From positions 28,040 to 34,427 of the forward strand of contig NVSA01000002.1 of the NCBI GenBank assembly GCA_002401045.1: a DNA stretch of 6,388 bases. Direction: 5' to 3'. The first letter of the stretch is position 1, and every line of letters starts with the position of its first letter. A program made the translations under genes and the position numbers. The notes under the pieces were generated by a model that saw nothing but the letters and a program-made list of their open reading frames with translations, ran no database searches and was not told the origin of the DNA. The stretch comes from Paracoccaceae bacterium. Its GTDB lineage: Bacteria > Pseudomonadota > Alphaproteobacteria > Rhodobacterales > Rhodobacteraceae. Positions 1 to 5,769 of this stretch are shown here, one piece after another.

Positions 1-563
1 CCCATCCAGCCCAACAATCCACCTTGTGAACCAGAAGGTCCTGTAGATTTTTCCTTTGCAAGCTCTGCAAACTCTTTACCATCCGCCAATTCCACAACCA
101 ATGCCTTTGCCTCATCTTCGGTCTTTACCAAAATATGACTAGCATTATATTCAGGGATCGGGTCGGCGTCTTGGTACAGTTTTTTATACTGTGCATTAAC
201 AGCTTCATCGGTAAGAGCCCTATCATACAAGGCTTCAATCGCCGCCACAGCGTACAATGCACGAGTTTCATTCTCATGTGCCAACAACAATTCAACTGTG
301 TCTTTTTCAGCCGATGCGCTCAGTAATTCTTGGTTCACAAGCTGATCCAAAATACCCTTAAACAATTCCTTGTTTTCGACCGCCATATATTGTTCAGGCA
401 AACGGCTGGCCAACGACACAACGTGACCGACTGTAATTTCAGTGCCATTTACAGTTGCAAGTACATCCGTGCGCTTAACCGCATCTTGATCTTGCGCCAC
501 AACCATGCCCGTAAAAAACACTGCAATTGCAGTTGTCGCGAACAGTTTGTTAGAAAACTTCAT
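1..563 (-). CDS. Parvulin-type peptidyl-prolyl cis-trans isomerase, exported (C-terminus beyond window)
   Basis: Likely a periplasmic foldase that speeds cis/trans isomerisation of X-Pro bonds in exported proteins. The reverse-strand reading starts at ATG 563-561 and stays open for 187 codons to the window edge. A Sec signal peptide is visible: basic MKFSNK, a hydrophobic run to residue 22, and probable cleavage after A23 (VVA|QDQD). Residues 33-135 form a helical SurA_N/PrsA-like region. The rotamase domain opens near residue 137 with ASHILV (H143 being the usual parvulin active-site His) and continues through FAELAKEKSTGPSG to GGLLGWM at 181-187, where the window ends. Family members of about 280 residues are usual, so perhaps 90-100 are missing. 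An SD-like GGAG (573-570) lies 6 bases before the ATG. The gene diverges from secA, an arrangement I recall in Rhodobacterales, which fits a shared role in export. Class is confident; the exact subfamily is not. Confidence 0.9.
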   Translation of the reverse strand, partial: MKFSNKLFATTAIAVFFTGMVVAQDQDAVKRTDVLATVNGTEITVGHVVSLASRLPEQYMAVENKELFKGILDQLVNQELLSASAEKDTVELLLAHENETRALYAVAAIEALYDRALTDEAVNAQYKKLYQDADPIPEYNASHILVKTEDEAKALVVELADGKEFAELAKEKSTGPSGSQGGLLGWM

Positions 564-611
564 ATTTATCTCCGTTTGCGCCCAAAACACATGATCTCAA
601 GCAATTGTGTC

Positions 612-626
612 GCCCTAAGATAGGGC
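612..626. repeat. Perfect inverted repeat GCCCTA-aga-TAGGGC
   Basis: A 6-bp perfect stem with a 3-base loop (GCCCTA 612-617, TAGGGC 621-626). It ends 5 bases before the TTGACA at 632 on the plus strand. On the minus strand it would lie in the 5' leader of the foldase mRNA if transcription starts near 635. It is not followed by a T-run on either strand, so it is not an intrinsic terminator. It could be a regulator-binding site or a leader hairpin. The stem is seen; the function is inference. Confidence 0.5.
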
Positions 627-631
627 AAAAG

Positions 632-659
632 TTGACACTGACTATACACGCGCTTACAT
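632..659 (+). promoter_or_regulatory. Candidate sigma-70-type promoter for secA
   Basis: A perfect -35 hexamer TTGACA (632-637) is followed after 16 bases by TTACAT (654-659), a weak match to the -10 consensus (3 of 6). Alphaproteobacterial housekeeping promoters tolerate weak -10 elements when the -35 is good. The resulting secA leader would be roughly 140 bases long. No transcript evidence is available. Confidence 0.4.
641..646 (-). promoter_or_regulatory. Candidate -10 element for the foldase gene
   Basis: Read on the minus strand this is TATAGT, 5 of 6 matches to TATAAT, about 78 bases upstream of the foldase ATG. No good TTGACA-like -35 is present at 16-18 bases further upstream. The element lies inside the spacer of the plus-strand candidate at 632-659, so the two promoters would overlap and could compete. 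Confidence 0.35.
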
Positions 660-679
660 GCCTTAACGGCGTCGATAAC

Positions 680-708
680 TTGGTGCGCATCAGTTTGTTT
701 CTTATTAA
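680..708 (+). promoter_or_regulatory. Alternative candidate promoter for secA
   Basis: TTGGTG (680-685) and TATTAA (703-708) are separated by 17 bases. The -10 matches 4 of 6 and the -35 matches 3 of 6. Transcription would begin near 715, giving a leader of about 94 bases. It is weaker at -35 but better at -10 than the candidate at 632-659. The sequence alone cannot decide between them. Confidence 0.3.
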
Positions 709-799
709 GCTTTCCGACCATGGGCGACAAGCACACAGAGCGCAAGAAGTTTCAAATTCACGTCATAAAATGCCGTAATTAGTCGGCCTTTGAATAAAC

Positions 800-804
800 G
801 GAGA
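800..804 (+). promoter_or_regulatory. Ribosome binding site of secA
   Basis: GGAGA lies 4 bases before ATG 809. A second in-frame ATG at 818 would sit 13 bases from the same site, which is too far. The start at 809 also yields the MLG... N-terminus that I recall for Rhodobacterales SecA proteins. Both points support 809 as the start. Confidence 0.75.
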
Positions 805-808
805 CATC

Positions 809-3580
809 ATGCTGGGCATGAACACCATCGCCAAAAAGGTTTTTGGCACCAAGAATGATCGTAAAATCAAGGCCGTTGCGCCGCTGATTGCTAAAATCAA
901 TGCGTTAGAGCCCGAATTCAAAGCCCTAAGCGATGATCAGATCAAAGCAAAAACAGTTGAATTTAAAGAACGTGTATCGAACGGCGAAACCCTAGAGGCG
1001 CTGTTACCCGAAGCCTTTGCCAATGTGCGTGAAGCGGCACATCGTGCACTGGGACTGCGTGCCTTTGATGTACAGCTTATGGGCGGCATCTTTTTACACC
1101 AGGGCAATATCTCTGAAATGAAAACGGGCGAAGGTAAAACTTTGGTTGCCACTTTGCCCGCCTATCTGAATGCCTTGACGGGTCGCGGCGTGCATGTCGT
1201 AACGGTCAATGACTATCTGGCACAACGCGATGCTGAATGGATGGCAAATGTTTACAGCTTTCTAGGCATGACCACGGGTGTTGTTGTTCCTGATATGAAC
1301 CCTGATGAAAAAGTCGCGGCATATACGTCTGACATCACTTATGCGACCAACAATGAGTTAGGTTTTGATTATCTGCGCGACAACATGCAGGCTGAAATGT
1401 CACAAGTGGCCCAGCGCGATCATTATTTTGCGATTGTGGACGAAGTTGATTCAATCCTAATCGACGAAGCACGGACCCCATTGATTATTTCAGGCCCTGC
1501 CGAAGATCGGTCAGAGCTGTACATGACCATTGATAAACTGATCCCAGAGCTAACAACTGAACACTACCAGCTAGATGAGAAAAATCGCTCTGCAACGTTG
1601 ACCGACGAAGGCAATGATTTCGTTGAAAACCGTTTAAAAGAAATGGGTATCTTGGAAGAGACTGCGTCGTTCTACGACCCAGAAAGCACCACGTTTGTGC
1701 ATCACATCAACCAAGCCCTGCGCGCCCATGTTCTGTTCCAAAAAGAAAAAGATTATATCGTGCGCGACGGGCAAGTGATGCTAATCGATGAATTCACAGG
1801 TCGCATGATGTCGGGTCGTCGCCTGTCAGAAGGTTTGCACCAAGCGATTGAAGCCAAAGAAGGCTGTGACATTCAGCCTGAAAACGTCACCTTGGCGTCT
1901 GTCACATTCCAAAATTATTTCCGCCTATATGACAAACTTGCAGGCATGACGGGTACCGCACTTACCGAGGCCGAAGAATTTGCAGAAATTTACGGCTTAG
2001 GTGTGATTGAGGTCCCAACAAACAAACCAATCATGCGGATTGACGAGCATGATGCGATCTACCGCACCGCTGGCGAGAAGTACAAAGCCATTGTTGAAGA
2101 GATTGCCTTGTCACATATTCACGGTCAGCCCATTTTGGTTGGCACGACATCTATTGAAAAATCAGAGATGCTGTCAGGTTTGCTAAGCGACACTGATTTC
2201 TTAAAAAGCATCGTTGCAAACATTCGTGCACGAGCGGATCGGCTAAAGAAAGATGCGGATAAAGCAGAAGAAACGACCAAAGCTGACAGCATTGAAACGC
2301 TGGTTGATGCAGGCGTTCCCCACAACGTTCTAAACGCACGTTTTCACGAACAAGAAGCTGAAATTGTTGCCAATGCGGGTGTTGTTGGCGCTGTGACCAT
2401 TGCCACAAACATGGCGGGTCGGGGCACTGATATTCAGCTGGGTGGTAACTTTAAAATGCGTATGGCCGAGGCCTTAGATGCCGCTGGCGATACTGCAGAC
2501 GCCGCTGCGATCCAAAAGCAAATCGAAGCTGAAATCGCCGAGAATAAAGAAAAGGTATTGGCCGCTGGTGGTTTGTTTGTCCTTGCAACCGAACGCCATG
2601 AAAGCCGCCGCATTGATAATCAGCTACGCGGGCGCTCTGGTCGTCAGGGCGATCCTGGACGGTCGGCATTCTTCCTATCTTTAGAAGATGACTTGATGCG
2701 CATTTTCGGGTCAGAGCGCTTGGAAAAAGTTCTAAGTACGCTGGGCATGGAAGAGGGCGAATCGATTGTGCATCCTTGGGTGAACAAATCGCTGGAACGT
2801 GCACAGGCTAAGGTTGAAGGTCGTAACTTTGACATTCGCAAACAACTTTTGAAGTTTGATGATGTGATGAACGATCAACGCAAAGCGATCTTTGAGCAGC
2901 GGCGCGAAATCATGGAAGGCGATGATCTTTCAGATGTTGTCAAAGACATGCGCGATCAAGTTATTGACGATCTGGTTGACGATGCCATTCCTGAAAAATC
3001 CTATCCTGAGCAATGGAATATGAATGGACTGGCGCAAAACCTTGCTGAACATGTAGGTCTGGCTGAACCTGTTGCCAATTGGGCAGCAGAAGAAGGCATT
3101 GACGAAGATGTTATTCGTGAGCGCTTAGCGCAAGCGGGCGATGCGATGATGGCTGAAAAACAAGAGCAGTTTGGCCCAGAGAACATGCGCAACATTGAAA
3201 AACAAGTTTTGTTGCAAACGATTGATGCGAAATGGCGTGACCATTTGGTTACGTTAGAACATTTGCGCTCAGTCGTTGGTTTCCGTGGATACGCCCAGCG
3301 CGATCCGTTGAACGAATATAAAACAGAAGCTTTTGAATTGTTTGGCAGTCTTTTGGATAGCTTGCGCACCGATGTGACCAGCCATCTGTCACGGGTACGC
3401 ATGTTGACCGAGGAAGAACAGCACGCGGCGATCGCGCAACAGCAAGCGCCTACAGCAACGCCAGATGCAATTGCTGGTTTTGATGCGGCAGATCCTAGCA
3501 CTTGGGGCAACCCTGGACGCAATCAAAAATGTCCTTGTGGGTCTGGCGAAAAGTTTAAGCATTGCCACGGCAAACTTTAG
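809..3580 (+). CDS. secA: Protein translocase subunit SecA
   Basis: ATPase motor that binds preproteins and drives them through SecYEG at the inner membrane. It is complete at 923 residues. NBD1 carries Walker A MKTGEGKT at 104-111 (K110, equivalent to E. coli K108) and Walker B DEVDS at 211-215. The preprotein cross-linking region follows, then NBD2 with MAGRGTDI at 535-542 and the arginine-finger loop RGRSGRQGD (R609, R612). The helical scaffold and wing include LEHLRSVVGFRGYAQRDPLNEY. A linker ends in a zinc tail, C908-P-C910-x8-C919-H920, the SecB- and lipid-binding type. From memory, family members in this order have about 900 residues. The excess comes largely from an added segment of about 39 residues near 460-498 of NBD2, before HNVLNARFHEQEA. 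All catalytic motifs look intact, so the protein should be functional. It appears to be a single-gene unit, with a terminator directly after the stop. Confidence 0.99.
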   Translation: MLGMNTIAKKVFGTKNDRKIKAVAPLIAKINALEPEFKALSDDQIKAKTVEFKERVSNGETLEALLPEAFANVREAAHRALGLRAFDVQLMGGIFLHQGNISEMKTGEGKTLVATLPAYLNALTGRGVHVVTVNDYLAQRDAEWMANVYSFLGMTTGVVVPDMNPDEKVAAYTSDITYATNNELGFDYLRDNMQAEMSQVAQRDHYFAIVDEVDSILIDEARTPLIISGPAEDRSELYMTIDKLIPELTTEHYQLDEKNRSATLTDEGNDFVENRLKEMGILEETASFYDPESTTFVHHINQALRAHVLFQKEKDYIVRDGQVMLIDEFTGRMMSGRRLSEGLHQAIEAKEGCDIQPENVTLASVTFQNYFRLYDKLAGMTGTALTEAEEFAEIYGLGVIEVPTNKPIMRIDEHDAIYRTAGEKYKAIVEEIALSHIHGQPILVGTTSIEKSEMLSGLLSDTDFLKSIVANIRARADRLKKDADKAEETTKADSIETLVDAGVPHNVLNARFHEQEAEIVANAGVVGAVTIATNMAGRGTDIQLGGNFKMRMAEALDAAGDTADAAAIQKQIEAEIAENKEKVLAAGGLFVLATERHESRRIDNQLRGRSGRQGDPGRSAFFLSLEDDLMRIFGSERLEKVLSTLGMEEGESIVHPWVNKSLERAQAKVEGRNFDIRKQLLKFDDVMNDQRKAIFEQRREIMEGDDLSDVVKDMRDQVIDDLVDDAIPEKSYPEQWNMNGLAQNLAEHVGLAEPVANWAAEEGIDEDVIRERLAQAGDAMMAEKQEQFGPENMRNIEKQVLLQTIDAKWRDHLVTLEHLRSVVGFRGYAQRDPLNEYKTEAFELFGSLLDSLRTDVTSHLSRVRMLTEEEQHAAIAQQQAPTATPDAIAGFDAADPSTWGNPGRNQKCPCGSGEKFKHCHGKL

Positions 3581-3620
3581 AAAAATTCGGCGCGTAAACC
3601 TGACATTTGCGCGCCTTTTT
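3581..3620 (+). terminator. Intrinsic terminator of secA
   Basis: Directly after the secA TAG, GGCGCGTAAA (3589-3598) pairs with TTTGCGCGCC (3606-3615). The stem has 10 bp including one G-U pair, and the loop is the 7 bases CCTGACA. TTTTT (3616-3620) follows. The A-run at 3581-3585 can extend the stem against the T-run, so the structure might also work weakly on the minus strand. This is a textbook Rho-independent signal and separates secA from the next gene. Confidence 0.9.
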
Positions 3621-3643
3621 ATCTCCACAGTTGTAATCTAAAA

Positions 3644-3670
3644 TATGTCTAACGTAGCCCGCTAGACATA
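3644..3670. promoter_or_regulatory. Perfect 8-11-8 inverted repeat upstream of the TTG-started gene
   Basis: TATGTCTA (3644-3651) and TAGACATA (3663-3670) are exact reverse complements separated by 11 bases. The half-sites are therefore 19 bases apart, about two helical turns, as expected for a dimeric regulator. A -10-like TAAAAT (3639-3644, 5 of 6) touches its left end, and the SD-like AGGTG (3670-3674) begins at its right end. It could be an operator, or an mRNA hairpin next to the ribosome binding site. No T-run follows, so it is not a terminator. The repeat is seen; its role is inferred. Confidence 0.55.
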
Positions 3671-3678
3671 GGTGCCAA

Positions 3679-4164
3679 TTGCGACTGAAAAATAAATTTA
3701 TGACGACAATCACAGGCTGCGTTCTTTTGGCGGGTGTGACTGGTCTGGGTTATGTTAGTGATAGCTGGCACCAATCAAACACACGACTTGATGCTTATGC
3801 CACGTTAGAAGATATTTCATGGGTCCGCAGTTCTAATGCCCCGCGCCCAATTTCAAATCAGAACAGGGTGAATATAGAACCACGCGCGCCTTTAGCATTG
3901 GATTGCAAAATCAGGCTTCGCGCCGATGGCCTGCGTGATGCGCGCGTTAAACTAACGATCTTAGCGCCTTGCCGCGAAGGCGAGATCATTATCATTTCCC
4001 ATTCAGGGTTACGCTTTTCTGAAAAAATCACCGCATCAGGGCAGTTAACCCTTACCATTCCTGCGCTATCCAATCCTGCCAAGATTAATGTGCGCTTTGC
4101 CAATGGGGACGAAAAATCTATCTTGGCTCATGTGGACAATTTTGGCCGTCCAGCCCCTCAATAG
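3679..4164 (+). CDS. Membrane-anchored small protein, possibly a short member of the Rhodobacterales family labelled 'translocase'
   Basis: Function unknown; 161 residues. I chose TTG 3679. An SD-like AGGTG (3670-3674) is correctly spaced before it, and an in-frame TAG (3655-3657) excludes longer forms. The added residues RLKNK also give the hydrophobic segment (about 9-26) a basic N-flank. The alternative ATG 3700 has no SD and would give 154 residues. The N-terminus looks like a signal anchor or uncleaved signal. TITGC14 is a poor lipobox, so a lipoprotein is unlikely. Residues 70-150 form a beta-rich domain with C76 and C98 (LDCKI, LAPCREGE), then HSGLRFSEK, LTIPAL and FANGDE. This pattern recalls a Rhodobacterales family often labelled 'translocase', whose members as I remember continue well past this point. 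Here the protein stops soon after, and the following 110 bases show no continuation in any frame. It stands alone after the secA terminator. Confidence 0.75.
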   Translation: MRLKNKFMTTITGCVLLAGVTGLGYVSDSWHQSNTRLDAYATLEDISWVRSSNAPRPISNQNRVNIEPRAPLALDCKIRLRADGLRDARVKLTILAPCREGEIIIISHSGLRFSEKITASGQLTLTIPALSNPAKINVRFANGDEKSILAHVDNFGRPAPQ

Positions 4165-4275
4165 GCAAATTTTAGTGCTTAACCCGTGTATTTGGGCAAA
4201 ATACTCACAATTATAGTATTGAAAAATATGTTGAACAGCATGATTGTAGCGCTACGTAATTAGCGAGCCAACATC
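4165..4275. promoter_or_regulatory. Intergenic region upstream of the PBP-OmpA gene, with two small palindromes
   Basis: AT-rich and without a gene. AATACT (4200-4205) and AGTATT (4215-4220) form a 6-bp inverted repeat. TATAGT (4212-4217) overlaps it and resembles a -10 box, but no good -35 is at the right distance. GTAGCGCTAC (4246-4255) is a perfect 10-base palindrome 20 bases before the next start codon. I find no intrinsic terminator for the preceding gene, so read-through into the next gene is possible. Confidence 0.35.
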
Positions 4276-5769
4276 ATGCTTTATTCCAAACTCAGCGCGG
4301 TACTTTTAGCCGCAATCACCTGCGCAAGCGTTAGCTACGCCGCCCCCGTGACACTTAAATCAACCAGCGGTGGCATAGAATTAAAAGGTGAATTGCTAAG
4401 CTTTGAAAACGGGTTCTATGTATTAGAAACCGCTTTGGGCGCATTAGATGTGGATGCGCGCACCGTCACCTGTTTGGGCGATGCTTGCCCTAAAGATGTT
4501 TCAAACACATCAGAATTTACAATCACGGGAAATGATAGGCTTTTAAAAAACCTGGTTTTACCGCTGATTGAAGGCTATGGGTTTTCACTGGGCGCAGATG
4601 TAGCGCTTAAATCGTCGGGTAAAAATAAAAGTTCAGTTCAAGTGACAGGCATAAACGGCACTAAGTTTGCTGATATTTCTATCGGTGGTACACAAAAGAA
4701 CCCTGCAATAAGCATTCAAAGTGGCACGGTTGCAAAAATGCTTAGCGCAAAAAGCACATCCACAATTATTCCTTTGTCCTCAGACGCGTTTGTACTGGCT
4801 GTATCCGCCGACAACCCGCTACGCAGTATTTCACAAAAGAACTTACAGGCTTTACTGTCAGGGAAGATCACCAATTGGAAAGACATTGGCGGACCTGATT
4901 TTGATATCAACCTTTATGTACCAAGCGGAAATAACAGCTTATTAAACACAGCCAAAGCCACAGGCTTTGATTTTTCAAAAGCAAAAAAGGCTATTAAGAT
5001 TGCCGACATAATCGCATTATCCCGTACCGCGGAAAGCGACCCCTTTGGCATTACCGTGATAAACCATAGCAATCTGGGTGGCGCGCGTGCTTTGAGTATT
5101 GGTGGCGCATGTGGTGCAGTCATTGCGCCAAACAAGTTTACGATTGCGGCAGGAAATTATCCTGCGTCTTATTTCCACTATCTGGAAGTCGCGGATAAAA
5201 ATCTGCCTATATTTGCCCAAGAGTTTGCCGATTACTTGAAAACAGATCAGGCAAAATCACAGATCAACACCTTAGGCTTTAACAGTATTTCAATTACAGA
5301 ATCCCCGTTGGGCGAGCAGGGCGACCGACTTGCGTACAGCATATTGGCGCAAAAAAATGTCGTACCAATTGAAGACCTGCGTAAAATGATCACGCTTTTA
5401 GGTGGTGCCAGACAGCTTTCAAGCGTTCTACGCTTTAAAATAGGGTCTATTGAGTTAGATGCACCATCACAAACGGCACTGGATGCCCTCGTAACCGAAC
5501 TGTATCTTGGAAAATATGCTGATCAAAAAATCATGTTTGTCGGGTTTACTGAAAACTTGGGAAGTTTTGCCGACAACAAACGCAATTCAAAAGCCGCCGC
5601 TCAATTAATCTTCGGCGGCCTAAGGGGTCAAATCGGCGGCGAAATCTTGGACGATTTAAACATCGAAGTACACGGCTTTGGTCAGGCATCCCCGTTGTCA
5701 TGTGAAGACACGCCAGAAGGCGCAAATCTGAACAACCGCGTGGAAATCTGGGTCAAAGACAGCTATTAA
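4276..5769 (+). CDS. Exported PstS-like substrate-binding domain fused to an OmpA-like domain
   Basis: Complete, 497 residues. ATG 4276 is fixed by an in-frame TAG at 4261-4263; the SD is weak (GCGAG). A Sec signal peptide covers 1-22, with cleavage probably after A22 (SYA|AP). Residues 24-75 form a small beta domain ending in a C66/C71 pair. Residues 78-340 resemble PstS-type periplasmic binding proteins: GNDRLL near the start, SGKITNWKDIGGPD at 195-208, YVPSGNNS at 214-221, and a closing PIFAQEFADYLKT. Residues 383-497 are OmpA-like: LRFKIGSIEL, MFVGFTENLGS, and a terminal NNRVEIWV. Such fusions are, as I recall, common in Rhodobacterales and often annotated as phosphate ABC transporter binding proteins. 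No transporter genes are adjacent, so uptake is unproven; a tethered ligand sensor or wall-linked binding protein is equally possible. The usual peptidoglycan contacts are changed: Asp is E426 and Arg is A441. The stop codon interlocks with that of the opposing radC gene. Confidence 0.85.
   Translation: MLYSKLSAVLLAAITCASVSYAAPVTLKSTSGGIELKGELLSFENGFYVLETALGALDVDARTVTCLGDACPKDVSNTSEFTITGNDRLLKNLVLPLIEGYGFSLGADVALKSSGKNKSSVQVTGINGTKFADISIGGTQKNPAISIQSGTVAKMLSAKSTSTIIPLSSDAFVLAVSADNPLRSISQKNLQALLSGKITNWKDIGGPDFDINLYVPSGNNSLLNTAKATGFDFSKAKKAIKIADIIALSRTAESDPFGITVINHSNLGGARALSIGGACGAVIAPNKFTIAAGNYPASYFHYLEVADKNLPIFAQEFADYLKTDQAKSQINTLGFNSISITESPLGEQGDRLAYSILAQKNVVPIEDLRKMITLLGGARQLSSVLRFKIGSIELDAPSQTALDALVTELYLGKYADQKIMFVGFTENLGSFADNKRNSKAAAQLIFGGLRGQIGGEILDDLNIEVHGFGQASPLSCEDTPEGANLNNRVEIWVKDSY
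5589..5619 (-). terminator. Possible terminator for radC embedded in the opposing gene
   Basis: GCCGCCG (5593-5599) pairs perfectly with CGGCGGC (5613-5619), a 7-bp GC stem with a 13-base loop. Read on the minus strand the stem is followed by TTTT (5592-5589), so a radC transcript would reach it about 150 bases past its stop codon. The T-run is short and the loop is large, so this is tentative. A second CGGCGGC at 5634-5640 could pair with the same arm instead. The bases also encode protein in the plus-strand gene, so the stem may be incidental. Confidence 0.3.

Larger units (their letters stand above)
564..808. promoter_or_regulatory. Divergent intergenic region between the foldase gene and secA
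   Basis: These 245 bases contain no convincing gene and must carry the promoters of both divergent genes. They hold a perfect short hairpin (612-626), promoter-like hexamers on both strands at 632-659, and a second plus-strand candidate at 680-708. The two flanking start codons have nearly identical SD contexts (AAACGGAGA in both). The only small reading frame of note is 720-782 (20 codons), treated under findings. No terminator is expected here, because both genes read away from the region. Confidence 0.7.

Noticed and set aside
330..623. Plus-strand open frame overlapping the start of the foldase gene, and a similar one at 135-326
   Set aside because: Both lie opposite the foldase coding sequence, whose signal peptide and parvulin motifs are convincing. 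Their translations show no recognisable motif.
3001..3522. A 173-codon minus-strand open frame inside secA
   Set aside because: It is entirely antisense to the conserved C-terminal half of SecA, has a low-complexity Ser/Cys/Arg-rich translation and no SD. It is a shadow frame, as are the other antisense frames at 937-1152, 2125-2408, 2451-2841 and 3389-3628.
3679..3720. Lipoprotein signal (TITGC) at the N-terminus of the small membrane protein
   Set aside because: The residue before the presumed cleavage site is acceptable, but the hydrophobic stretch lies after the Cys, not before it. A membrane anchor fits better.
3858..4103. Minus-strand open frame of 81 codons opposite the TTG-started gene
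   Set aside because: The plus-strand frame has a proper SD, a membrane segment and family-like wording. The reverse frame has none of these.
4276..5769. Reading the PBP-OmpA protein as the phosphate-uptake protein PstS
   Set aside because: There are no pstC, pstA, pstB or phoU genes nearby, and the added N- and C-terminal domains are not part of PstS. Only the fold similarity is claimed.
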